From Bacteroidetes bacterium UBA5697 (GTDB lineage: Bacteria; Bacteroidota; Bacteroidia; B-17B0; Aurantibacillaceae), in contig DIHL01000021.1 in the NCBI GenBank assembly GCA_002420145.1, positions 22,416 through 86,415 of the forward strand: 64,000 bases of DNA. Reading direction: 5' to 3'. The translations under genes and the position numbers were made by a program. Under the pieces are notes generated by a model. The model was not told the origin of the DNA, searched no databases, and saw only the letters and a list, made by a program, of their open reading frames with translations. Of the stretch, positions 24,225-31,797 are shown one piece after another; the stretch's first letter is position 1; each line of letters starts with the position of its first letter.

Positions 24225-24291
24225 TTGCGGCAGTCTTGAAAACTGTTGAACCGTGAGGTTCCTGGGGTTCGAATCCCTATTTCTCCGCTGA
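24225..24291 (+). repeat. attR: second copy of the tRNA-Ser 3' part
   Basis: Identical over 67 bases to 17680-17746. The 5' half of the tRNA is missing, so this is a junction and not a second tRNA gene. The host terminator follows at 24299. Confidence 0.93.
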
Positions 24292-24298
24292 TAAATGT

Positions 24299-24324
24299 AA
24301 AAAGCGCCCTTGAGGCGCTTTTTT
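24299..24324 (+). terminator. Original tRNA-Ser terminator, displaced by the element
   Basis: Stem AAAAAGCGCC / GGCGCTTTTT with a five-base loop and a T-run, eight bases after attR. It now ends transcripts leaving the element. Confidence 0.85.
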
Positions 24325-24375
24325 ATTTTCCGAAATGTCCGAAAACTTGTTTTCAAGGACATAAAGGGAAATAAA

Positions 24376-24555
24376 AAAACAGATGCGAAGGATTTGGCTT
24401 TTTACATTATGACTCTGGGAGCTTTGGGGATCAGCGAAGCTAATCCTTCATTTAAATCGTGCGTCAAAGATGTGGAAAAATAAAAAGAATCCCATTGCAC
24501 GGGATGCTTTTTACCCTATGACTCTGAAAGTATAGGGGATCAAAAAATTTAATCC
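24376..24555. repeat. Imperfect tandem duplication between attR and hxlR
   Basis: Two related segments of about 60 bases start near 24384 and 24498. Each carries GGCTTTTTAC- or TGCTTTTTAC-like bases, TATGACTCTG and GGGGATCA, and a TAATCC end. The second contains a terminator-like stem for hxlR on the minus strand (24482-24512). No gene is seen in 24325-24548. Confidence 0.45.
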
Positions 24556-24938
24556 CTCCCTCCTCTAGCAATAATTCTTTTACGATGCTTTGTCCCCCAT
24601 TTATGTAATTCCATAATTAATGGTTTTAATGTTTTGCCATAAGTTGTTAATTCATACTCCACAGTAACTGGAGATGTATCATAAACTTTTCTACTCGCTA
24701 ATTCGTTTATTTCAAGCTCTTTTAATTCTTTCGATAACATCTTTGGTGTTAATCCTGTGATTTCTCTTTGAATTTGTTTAAATCGTTTTTTACCAAATGT
24801 AAGAGATAGAATAATTTGCAGTTTCCATTTTCCACTTAAAATATCTAAAGCATCTTTTACTGGAAGTAATTGCTTAGTGCACTCTCCTGTTGAAAGATGA
24901 TTGGGACATTTTCGTTTATCGTTATCGGTAGTTTCCAT
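24549..24938 (-). CDS. HxlR-family transcriptional regulator
   Basis: A 129-residue winged-helix repressor or activator of the HxlR family, which often answers to redox or aldehyde stress. Signatures: CPVKDALDILSGKWKLQIIL-like start (here LPVKDALDILSGKWK), LTPKMLSKELKELE for the recognition helix, and VTVEYELTTYGKTLKPLI for the wing. The start is put at METTDNDKRK (24938) because a minus-strand TATATTTG lies at 24958-24965, past which an upstream ATG at 24968 would not be transcribed. It is divergent from the DoxX gene, a frequent pairing. Confidence 0.9.
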   Translation of the reverse strand: METTDNDKRKCPNHLSTGECTKQLLPVKDALDILSGKWKLQIILSLTFGKKRFKQIQREITGLTPKMLSKELKELEINELASRKVYDTSPVTVEYELTTYGKTLKPLIMELHKWGTKHRKRIIARGGRD

Positions 24939-24957
24939 TTGATATAAAATTATAATA

Positions 24958-25063
24958 CAAATATACATTAGTATAAAGTATCTTTTTTATACTGCTTTCC
25001 TAGAGTATACCGATATCCTTTAGGAAAGTGATACCTTTTGTATATCCATTCTCCATAGTTTTG
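24958..25063. promoter_or_regulatory. Shared hxlR/doxX control region with inverted repeats
   Basis: The minus strand has TATATTTG at 24958-24965 for hxlR; the plus strand has TAGTTTTG at 25056-25063 for the DoxX gene. Between them are AGTATA (24970-24975) / TATACT (24988-24993) and CTTTCCTA (24995-25002) / TAGGAAAG (25021-25028), both candidate operators for the HxlR dimer. Confidence 0.55.
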
Positions 25064-25088
25064 CTTTCTAATCTATAAAAACAAACGT

Positions 25089-25454
25089 ATGTCAACAAAA
25101 ACAAAACGAATCATTTCCATTGTACTAATGGTCATTCCTTCACTCATACTTATAATGAGCGCAGTAATGAAATTAATTGGAGCAGAACAAGTAGTAACAG
25201 GTTTAACTAAAATAGGACTAGGCAACTATATTAAATCACTAGGCATTATTGAGTTAGTCTCCGTTGCACTATTTATATTTCCAAAAACTCATAAAATTGG
25301 ATTTTTATTAATTTGTAGCTACTTAGGTGGTGCACTTTCAATTGAATTGGCATCCGCGCAACCACCGTCAGCTGCCATTTTCTTATGTATTATATGGATT
25401 TCTGTTTTCTTAAAAGATAAAATGATGTTCTTAAGCTCTTCTGAAAATAAATAA
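25089..25454 (+). CDS. DoxX-like membrane protein
   Basis: A 121-residue protein with four predicted membrane helices: ISIVLMVIPSLILIMSAVMK, the LGIIELVSVALFIF stretch, IGFLLICSYLGGAL and AIFLCIIWISVFL. This is the DoxX/DoxX-like fold, with the family's MKL.G loop after helix one. Such proteins are often controlled by a divergent HxlR regulator. The substrate or partner is unknown. Confidence 0.8.
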   Translation: MSTKTKRIISIVLMVIPSLILIMSAVMKLIGAEQVVTGLTKIGLGNYIKSLGIIELVSVALFIFPKTHKIGFLLICSYLGGALSIELASAQPPSAAIFLCIIWISVFLKDKMMFLSSSENK

Positions 25455-25494
25455 AACCTTAACAGCATTCGTTAAATCGGATGCCGTTATATTT

Positions 25495-26910
25495 TTAATC
25501 AAATCTAAACTCGAAAGCAGTTCCTTTATTACTTTTTATTTCAACTTTCGCATCAATTTGTTCGGCTAATAAATCTATTAATTGTAATCCAAAACTTGCA
25601 TTTGTTTTTTTGGTAGAGCTTCTAAAAATCCCAATACCATTATCAGAAATTATTAAAATATTCTTAGAAAAAGAAATACATATTTCTCCATTTTTATTTG
25701 GGAAAGCATATTTAAAAGAATTACTCAATACCTCATTAATAATAAGTCCAACAGGTATCATTTTATCTATTTCAAAATAAAAATCTCGAGGAATTTTCAA
25801 CTTTAACTTTACTAAATTTTGACTATAAGTATTTTGCAATTTTTCAAATAATGATTTTGAATAAGCTGCTAGATTAATTTTGCTTAAATCAGAATTAGCA
25901 TACAGCATTTCATGAATTAAAGCCATTGATACAATACGGTTTTGACTTTCCTCAACTAAAGCTGAAAAATGTCGATCATTTGATTTATCAGCATGTAACT
26001 TTAATAAGCTTGAAATTATTTGAAGATTATTTTTTACTCGGTGATGTATTTCTTTTAAAAGAGTTTCTTTTTCTTTTAAAGTATGGTTAATCTTTTCTTC
26101 TATTTTCTTTCTTTCAAAAAACAAAGGAACATCATACTTTTTTTTTGTTTTTAATTTCTGTTCCTCTTTAGTTAAATATTTTTCAATTTTATGAGGAGGA
26201 GCCATGATAAATGTACAATGCTTATCTCCTTTTGCACGACAAGATATCTCAACCGATGTTAATTCAATACCATAACTTTGTTCACACCAACCAGATGAAT
26301 ATCCTGCATTCATAGAACATACTGGAAAATCTGTTTTTTCTTTTGATTTAATCCATGAGTCTGCTTCAAAGGAATATGGGTGATGATATTTCAAGAAAAA
26401 ATTATCATCCGGGGTTGGTTTACTTTCTGGCAAAATATCTACAAATGCCCAGCCTGTATATGCAAAATGAATAGGACCTGCCGAAAGTTTAGCTAAAGGA
26501 TTTTTCAATTTCATTTTTTTATGAAAGTTTTTCGCATCCTCTATTCCAATTAAATGAGCAAAATCAAATAATAAATTTCTTCCAATTTTAATGGCCTCAG
26601 ATTTTGACCTATCAGAATATAAATTCAAAATATTTTTAAAGAAATCATTAGCCAACGACTCTGCGCGCATTAACACGTATCGTTGTCCATTAACTTCAAT
26701 TTTTGATAAACTAGGATCAGCATTAAAAGTCTGAAAATAATTTTTTACAATTTCGGAAGCTTTGTCAAAAATCGGCGCAATTTCACTAGGTGCTTTTACC
26801 GTTTTTTTTGTTGTAAAAAAAACATCTTTCTTTTTTTTAAGAAGTTGGTTTTCTTTTTCAAGTTCCTTAATTCTCTTTTTTAAAGATTGAATATTTTCTT
26901 CAGACTTCAT
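25495..26910 (-). CDS. V4R/XylR-N sensor histidine kinase of the HisKA_2 type
   Basis: A 471-residue cytoplasmic kinase. An N-terminal coiled coil (1-30) leads to an XylR-N/V4R sensor domain (about 45-245). It carries Cys198, Cys209, Cys224 and Cys232; the spacing 198-x25-224-x7-232 equals that recalled for the zinc cysteines of the phenol sensors DmpR/MopR. Then follow HisKA_2 with IHHRVKNNLQII (His about 289) and an HATPase with NEVLSNSFKYAF and SDNGIGIF. No response regulator lies nearby. An aromatic or lipid ligand is likely for this domain family, but not shown. Confidence 0.82.
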   Translation of the reverse strand: MKSEENIQSLKKRIKELEKENQLLKKKKDVFFTTKKTVKAPSEIAPIFDKASEIVKNYFQTFNADPSLSKIEVNGQRYVLMRAESLANDFFKNILNLYSDRSKSEAIKIGRNLLFDFAHLIGIEDAKNFHKKMKLKNPLAKLSAGPIHFAYTGWAFVDILPESKPTPDDNFFLKYHHPYSFEADSWIKSKEKTDFPVCSMNAGYSSGWCEQSYGIELTSVEISCRAKGDKHCTFIMAPPHKIEKYLTKEEQKLKTKKKYDVPLFFERKKIEEKINHTLKEKETLLKEIHHRVKNNLQIISSLLKLHADKSNDRHFSALVEESQNRIVSMALIHEMLYANSDLSKINLAAYSKSLFEKLQNTYSQNLVKLKLKIPRDFYFEIDKMIPVGLIINEVLSNSFKYAFPNKNGEICISFSKNILIISDNGIGIFRSSTKKTNASFGLQLIDLLAEQIDAKVEIKSNKGTAFEFRFD

Positions 26911-26963
26911 TTATTAAAAGTATAATAATTTCCCATCATAAAAAAATTACTCCACTAATAAGA

Positions 26964-27710
26964 TTAATAAACATGCTGCCCTCCATTAATGCTATAATTA
27001 GCGCCAGTAACAAAACTTGTTTCTTCGCTTGCTAAAAAAGACACTAAGTGCGCCACTTCATGTGTGCCTCCTAGTCTTCCCATTGGCACTTGAGCTACAA
27101 TTTGATTCAATACTTTTTCGGGAACCGCCATAACCATATCTGTACCAATATAACCTGGAGAAATTGTATTTACGGTTACTCCGTATTTTGCAACTTCCAT
27201 CGCTAATGATTTAGTGAAACCATGCATGCCTGCTTTAGCAGCCGAATAATTAGTTTGTCCAAATTGTCCACGTTGACCATTTACAGAAGAAATATTAATG
27301 ATACGTCCAAAATTACGATCAATCATTCCTTGAATCACTTGACGAGTACAATTAAATACAGAATTTAAATTAGTATTAATAACAGCATGCCAATCTTCTG
27401 GTTTCATATTAATTAAACGTCCATCGCGAGTAATACCTGCATTATTTACTAGAGTATCAATATGACCATATTTAGCCTCAATTTCAGCAATCATTTTACC
27501 AATGCTCTCATAATCACTCACATCACCATAAAATAGTTCAATAGTAAAGCCTTCAGCTTTCATTTGCTCCATCCATTTATCAGCTTTTTCTTTGGTGTGA
27601 TAGTTTCCAACAACTGTATAACCATCTTTATATAATTCTTTACACATAGCGGTTCCTAAACCACCAGTAGCTCCTGTTATTAATACAGTACGTTTGTTCG
27701 ATTTTTCCAT
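26964..27710 (-). CDS. phaB: Acetoacetyl-CoA reductase (NADPH), PhaB type
   Basis: A 248-residue short-chain dehydrogenase that reduces acetoacetyl-CoA to (R)-3-hydroxybutyryl-CoA for polyhydroxybutyrate synthesis. Motifs: TGATGGLGTAMCKEL for cofactor binding, NNAGITRD, ISSVNGQRGQFGQTNYSAAKAG with the catalytic Ser-Tyr-Lys, and PGYIGTDMV. GQFGQTNYSAAKAG is typical of PhaB. FabG is the alternative, but the neighbours phaJ, phaE and phaC make PhaB much more likely. Confidence 0.9.
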   Translation of the reverse strand: MEKSNKRTVLITGATGGLGTAMCKELYKDGYTVVGNYHTKEKADKWMEQMKAEGFTIELFYGDVSDYESIGKMIAEIEAKYGHIDTLVNNAGITRDGRLINMKPEDWHAVINTNLNSVFNCTRQVIQGMIDRNFGRIINISSVNGQRGQFGQTNYSAAKAGMHGFTKSLAMEVAKYGVTVNTISPGYIGTDMVMAVPEKVLNQIVAQVPMGRLGGTHEVAHLVSFLASEETSFVTGANYSINGGQHVY

Positions 27711-27738
27711 AATTGTATCTTTCTTTTAAATATAATAG

Positions 27739-27819
27739 TTACGAATCTGTTCGAATTTACGAATCTCATTATGAGTTAGTGTAAACTCATTCGTATATCC
27801 GTATTATTAATTCGTAAAT
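27739..27819. repeat. Dispersed repeat of TTACGAAT-type units
   Basis: The gap between phaB and phaJ is filled by TTACGAAT units in both orientations, with an outer inverted pair ATTTACGAAT (27755-27764) and ATTCGTAAAT (27810-27819). AT-rich, non-coding, repeat-like. Confidence 0.55.
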
Positions 27820-27820
27820 A

Positions 27821-28225
27821 TTATATTTTATCCATATTCATTACTGTAGCTTCGCCACTAGTACATACGTTACCAGTTGTTTTATCTTTTATAAGAGTTT
27901 CAATCACTGCACGATGTTTGTCTTTTAAAACTTCTCTTACAGTAAAAATAGCCTCATATTCAACCTCCACATACATTGGTTTTAAAAAGCTTAACGATTG
28001 TTTTAAATAAATAGTTCCTTCGCCTGGAAACAATACACCAAACACTTTACTAAACAAGGCTGCTCCTAGCATTCCGTGCATAATTGGTTTTTTAAACATT
28101 GTTTTTGCTGCAAAATCTGCATCAATATGAACTGGGTTTTTATCTCCAGTTACTTCTGCAAAACGATTGACTTCATCTTGCGTAAATTTGAAATCATGTG
28201 AATAAGTTTGTCCAGTTTCTATCAT
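27821..28225 (-). CDS. phaJ: (R)-specific enoyl-CoA hydratase, MaoC family (PhaJ-like)
   Basis: A 134-residue hot-dog-fold hydratase. The catalytic motif is intact: VTGDKNPVHIDADFAAKTMFKKPIMHGML region with Asp and His as the active pair. Such enzymes feed (R)-3-hydroxyacyl-CoA from fatty acid or phenylacetate breakdown into polyester synthesis. It sits in front of phaB on the same strand and is divergent from phaE-phaC, which supports that role. Confidence 0.85.
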   Translation of the reverse strand: MIETGQTYSHDFKFTQDEVNRFAEVTGDKNPVHIDADFAAKTMFKKPIMHGMLGAALFSKVFGVLFPGEGTIYLKQSLSFLKPMYVEVEYEAIFTVREVLKDKHRAVIETLIKDKTTGNVCTSGEATVMNMDKI

Positions 28226-28350
28226 AGGGCTTAGTTTTCAGTAATTTTCAAAAAAAAATATCACAATGTCAAGTTTTCTAAAACTTATTTCGATTTAGAC
28301 CAATTAATCTATTTTTACGACAATTTAACACAAAATTAATACGAATTTAC

Positions 28351-28382
28351 TTGACACGTATAGTAAAAAATGACGACATTTG
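28351..28382 (+). promoter_or_regulatory. Likely promoter of phaE-phaC
   Basis: TTG at 28351-28353 and GACATTTG at 28375-28382 (one base off TAnnTTTG at the first position), spacer 21. The leader to the phaE ATG is about 80 bases. Confidence 0.5.
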
Positions 28383-28471
28383 CACCGGATTTGAAAACAA
28401 GCCTTTAAACCGTTGATTTTCAAGTAATAAGCTGAATTTACTAAATTATATATATCAATAAGCTCAAAAAA

Positions 28472-29842
28472 ATGAAAACAAACAACCCAATTATCGACAA
28501 CATGATGGATGCTCAAGCTAACGCCATGAACACTTGGATGGATTCTGCAAAGAAATTCCAATCTGCATTTGCTAATGGTAACGCAATGGCTGACGGCCAA
28601 TCTATCTATAAAGATATGATGGAAAAACAAGCTGCTATGTTTAGCGGTATGAATGCAAACCCTTTTGGTGCAAATCCTTTTATGAATAACAATTCTAAAC
28701 CAGAAGAATTTTTAAAAAATTGGTATAACCAACAAATGGCTGGTTTAAAACAAATGACTGATTTTAACCAAAGTATTTACAATTCAATGGTTAATTATGG
28801 TAAAAACGCTAATGATTATAACAATAGCTTTTCTACTATGAATAATGCATGGACAAACATCTACAATAGCTGGATGAATACCATGAATACTTCTTACGAT
28901 ACATTTTCTCAAACTATCAAAAATCCATTTAATGCTGATATGTTTAAAAACATGTATGAAGGCGGTCAAATGTATATGAAAGTTCAAGAGATGTTTCAAC
29001 CAATGATGACTGCTATTAAAAACTCTGATTTTAGCGTTGAAACTTGGAAAAACATTTACTCTCAAGAAAATTATAAAAAAATGACTGAACAAATTTTTGG
29101 TTCATTTTTCAATAATGCTAGCTTAAAAGAGGTTTATGATAATGCTACTAAGCAAATGCATAACTTTTTCGTAAATCAAAATGGTTTAGGAAAAGAATAC
29201 TATGAGCAAATGAAAAACATGTCTGCTCAATTCCCTGAAATGTTTTCGGGTGATGCTGAGCACATGAAAGATTTATATGCTAAAATGAATAATGTATTTG
29301 GTAAAACATTTGAGCCATTATTAAAATTAGCTAACCCAGGAAAAGAAAAAGAAAATGTTGAAGCAACTATTGCTTTATTAGATAAAGTAACTGAATATAG
29401 CATTAAACAATCTGAGTTACAATCTCAATTGTATAAAACAATGCAAGCTTCAATGGAATCTTTAGCTAAAGAAACTCAAGAAAAATATAAAAACGTACAA
29501 GCTGGCGATTTTAAAATGCCAACGGCTACTGAATTATATAATGAGTGGGTAAAAACTAACGAAAAAATGTTTTCTGAGTTATTTGCTACAGATGAATTTA
29601 GCAAAGTAAAAGCAGAAGCCTTAAACTTAAGCATGGATGTGAAAAAACATTTTGAAAAACAATTTGAAAATGTGTTTGAACAATACCCAATTGCATTTAA
29701 GAGCGAAATGGAAGAGATTTACAAAACCATGCACGATCTTAAAAAAACAGTAAAAGATTTACAAACTAAATTAGCGATGCAAAATGCTGCTTCTGTAGAA
29801 TTATTTGAAGAAGGTACTGGCGCAAAAGCTAAAAAGAAATAA
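28472..29842 (+). CDS. phaE: Class III PHA synthase subunit PhaE / phasin-like
   Basis: A 456-residue helical, Met-, Asn- and Gln-rich protein. It begins NNPIIDNMMDAQANAMNTWM with repeated W and M contacts (FLKNWYNQQMAGLKQM, WTNIYNSWMNTM), and has a long amphipathic C-terminus with a coiled coil. This fits PhaE, the non-catalytic partner of class III polyhydroxyalkanoate synthase that also coats granules. Placement 127 bases upstream of phaC confirms it. It is longer than the roughly 350-residue PhaE of purple sulfur bacteria. Confidence 0.85.
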   Translation: MKTNNPIIDNMMDAQANAMNTWMDSAKKFQSAFANGNAMADGQSIYKDMMEKQAAMFSGMNANPFGANPFMNNNSKPEEFLKNWYNQQMAGLKQMTDFNQSIYNSMVNYGKNANDYNNSFSTMNNAWTNIYNSWMNTMNTSYDTFSQTIKNPFNADMFKNMYEGGQMYMKVQEMFQPMMTAIKNSDFSVETWKNIYSQENYKKMTEQIFGSFFNNASLKEVYDNATKQMHNFFVNQNGLGKEYYEQMKNMSAQFPEMFSGDAEHMKDLYAKMNNVFGKTFEPLLKLANPGKEKENVEATIALLDKVTEYSIKQSELQSQLYKTMQASMESLAKETQEKYKNVQAGDFKMPTATELYNEWVKTNEKMFSELFATDEFSKVKAEALNLSMDVKKHFEKQFENVFEQYPIAFKSEMEEIYKTMHDLKKTVKDLQTKLAMQNAASVELFEEGTGAKAKKK

Positions 29843-29876
29843 AATCGCCTTTGTGTTCATAGCACAATAATAAGAG

Positions 29877-29910
29877 GGCTGCCAATGTGTTTGTGGGCAG
29901 CCTTTTTTTT
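29877..29910 (+). terminator. Terminator-like hairpin between phaE and phaC
   Basis: Stem GGCTGCC / GGCAGCC with a 12-base loop followed by eight T. Lying inside the phaE-phaC pair, it probably lowers phaC relative to phaE (granule coat in excess of enzyme), unless phaC has its own promoter. Confidence 0.75.
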
Positions 29911-29969
29911 AATTTCATTTTTTATAAATACGAAAACATTGTAACTTAACGGCATATAAAACAAGTCCT

Positions 29970-31016
29970 ATGGAAAAAAAGTTAGTAGAAGAAATGCAAA
30001 ACATGAGCTCTAAATTAATGAAGAGCTATGAAACATTTAGTGCAATTAATGAAGTAGATATTGCTACATCTCCAAAAACCGCTGTATACAACGAAGATAA
30101 ATTAACGCTTTATAAATACGACAGAACTTCTGAACCGACTTATAAAACACCCGTTTTAATTGTTTACGCCTTAGTAAACACCTATAAAATGTTGGACATT
30201 CAACCAGACAGAAGTTATATCAGAAACTTATTAGAAGCTGGATTAGATGTGTATTTAATTGATTGGGGTAATCCAACTAAAATAGATAAATACTTAAGCA
30301 TTGATGATTATGTAAACGGATACATCAACAATTGTGTTGATTTTATTAGAAAGAAAAACAGAGTAGAAAAAATAAACATTTTAAGTATTTGCCAAGGCGG
30401 TACTTTAAGCGTTATTTATAGCTCTTTATATCCTAACAAGGTGAAAAATTTAGTAACACATGTTACTCCTATTGATTTTAGTACAAATGATGGTTTATTA
30501 TTCCGTTGGAGTAAAGACATGGATTTTGACAAAATTGTAGAAGGCTTTGGTGGTTTAATACCAGGTGATTTCTTAAATCAAGGCTTTGATATGTTGAAAC
30601 CAATGATGAAATTACAAAAGCAACAAACATTAACAAATTCATTAGACGATAAAGATAAGTTGATGAACTTTTTACGCATGGAAAAATGGATTAGCGAAAG
30701 TCCTGACCAGGCTGGTGAATGCTTTAAAGAATTTATGAAAGGTTTTTATCAAGAAAATAAATTAGTAAAAGGAGAATTAGAAATAGGTGGTAAAAAAGTA
30801 AATTTAAAAAACTTAACCTCCAACTTATTAAACATTTATGCAACTGAAGATCATTTAGTGCCTCCTGCAGCTACAATCCCATTAAATGACTTAGTTGGCA
30901 GTAAGGATAAAGAATTATATAGTTTTAAAGGCGGGCACATTGGAGTGTTTGTAGGAAGTAAATCTCAAAAAGAATTAGCTCCAGCAGTAACTAGTTGGTT
31001 AAAGAAAAGAGATTAA
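29970..31016 (+). CDS. phaC: Class III polyhydroxyalkanoate synthase, catalytic subunit PhaC
   Basis: A 348-residue alpha/beta-hydrolase-fold polymerase that joins (R)-3-hydroxyacyl-CoA into polyester on granules. The class III pattern is seen in LIVYALVNTYKMLDIQPDRS and LEAGLDVYLIDWGNPTK. The catalytic triad is Cys141 (in SICQGG), Asp294 (ATEDHLVPP) and His323 (KGGHIGVF). The residue two before the Cys is Ser where the lipase-like box usually has Gly. The size is normal for class III. Confidence 0.93.
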   Translation: MEKKLVEEMQNMSSKLMKSYETFSAINEVDIATSPKTAVYNEDKLTLYKYDRTSEPTYKTPVLIVYALVNTYKMLDIQPDRSYIRNLLEAGLDVYLIDWGNPTKIDKYLSIDDYVNGYINNCVDFIRKKNRVEKINILSICQGGTLSVIYSSLYPNKVKNLVTHVTPIDFSTNDGLLFRWSKDMDFDKIVEGFGGLIPGDFLNQGFDMLKPMMKLQKQQTLTNSLDDKDKLMNFLRMEKWISESPDQAGECFKEFMKGFYQENKLVKGELEIGGKKVNLKNLTSNLLNIYATEDHLVPPAATIPLNDLVGSKDKELYSFKGGHIGVFVGSKSQKELAPAVTSWLKKRD

Positions 31017-31031
31017 TAATTTATCTCATTT

Positions 31032-31070
31032 AAAATCCCTTTAAGTTTTGCTTAAAGGGATTTTTATTTT
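31032..31070 (+). terminator. Strong terminator after phaC
   Basis: A 14-bp perfect stem (AAAATCCCTTTAAG / CTTAAAGGGATTTT), five-base loop, then a T-rich tail. Confidence 0.9.
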
Positions 31071-31121
31071 ACTTCAAAAAACATTTTACTATATTATCTG
31101 TTAAACTATTAAACATTATTT

Positions 31122-31724
31122 ATGAAATATTTCATTGCAAGCATTTTTATTTTAGTTAGCATCCTATCAAATGCTCAAACAGATTCAATTATCAAACAAT
31201 TCGATAGCAGAAAAAATAAGCTAAACCATAATGGAATGATTGTTTTAACTTCGTGGGCAAGTGCCAATATTGTAGGAAGTGGAATTGGTTATGCTTTAAC
31301 AAAAAGCGAAGAGGAAAAGAATTTTCATTTAATGAACGCTTCCTGGGGAATTGTGAATTTAGGAATTGCATTGCCAGGTTTATTAGCAAAAGAAAAAACA
31401 TCCGCTACAATGTATGATTTACAAAAAAGTCAAACCCAAGCCGAAAAACTATTTTTAGCAAATGCTATTTTAGATGTCGTTTATATCTCGGGAGGATTTT
31501 ACATGAAAGAATATGCCAATAATCAAACAGATTTAAAAAAGCAAGAACGTTTTAATGGCTTTGGAAATTCAGTAATCATGCAAGGTGCCGGATTAATGGT
31601 ATTTGATTTAGCGATGACTATTTTAAACAATAGAAATAGAAAAAAGCACTTAGATCCTTTCTTAAAAAAAGCTAGTATTTCATTTACAGGAAACTACATT
31701 AAACTAGGCTATAGATTTAATTAA
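31122..31724 (+). CDS. Exported/membrane protein of unknown function
   Basis: A 200-residue protein with a signal peptide (1-19, ending SNAQTD) and three or four further hydrophobic stretches (GMIVLTSWASANIVGSGIGYAL, WGIVNLGIALPGLL, AILDVVYISGGFYM and VIMQGAGLMVFDLAMTIL). It looks like an integral inner-membrane protein, and the DUF-like pattern is frequent in Bacteroidota. Preceded by the phaC terminator, so it is not part of the PHA operon. Confidence 0.6.
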   Translation: MKYFIASIFILVSILSNAQTDSIIKQFDSRKNKLNHNGMIVLTSWASANIVGSGIGYALTKSEEEKNFHLMNASWGIVNLGIALPGLLAKEKTSATMYDLQKSQTQAEKLFLANAILDVVYISGGFYMKEYANNQTDLKKQERFNGFGNSVIMQGAGLMVFDLAMTILNNRNRKKHLDPFLKKASISFTGNYIKLGYRFN

Positions 31725-31797
31725 TTCCGTTAATCTAAGATTACGACCAATAAAATAAATCACGTTAAATACGTGTAATTTTATTTACCTTTACTTT

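Larger units (their letters stand above)
17680..24291. mobile_element. 6.6-kb integrative element in tRNA-Ser
   Basis: The element is bounded by a 67-bp direct repeat of the tRNA-Ser 3' part. The integrase gene is next to the left end, and repeated GGTGTCG-type motifs lie near both ends. Genes in order, all on the plus strand: integrase, radC-like, RecA/Sak4-like ATPase, DUF3871-like, RepL-like winged-helix protein, membrane protein. No relaxase, coupling protein, conjugation gene, capsid or terminase is present. It is therefore either a satellite, an integrated plasmid-like replicon or a reduced relative of a larger element. Its genes look richer in G and C than the host genes around them. 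Confidence 0.9.

Noticed and set aside
24225..24291. A second tRNA-Ser
   Set aside because: Only the 3' part is present; the 5' acceptor strand and D arm are missing. It is the right attachment junction of the element.
23853..24362. Minus-strand frame of 169 codons crossing attR
   Set aside because: It runs through the tRNA repeat and is antisense to the 22914-24056 gene; no protein-like features.
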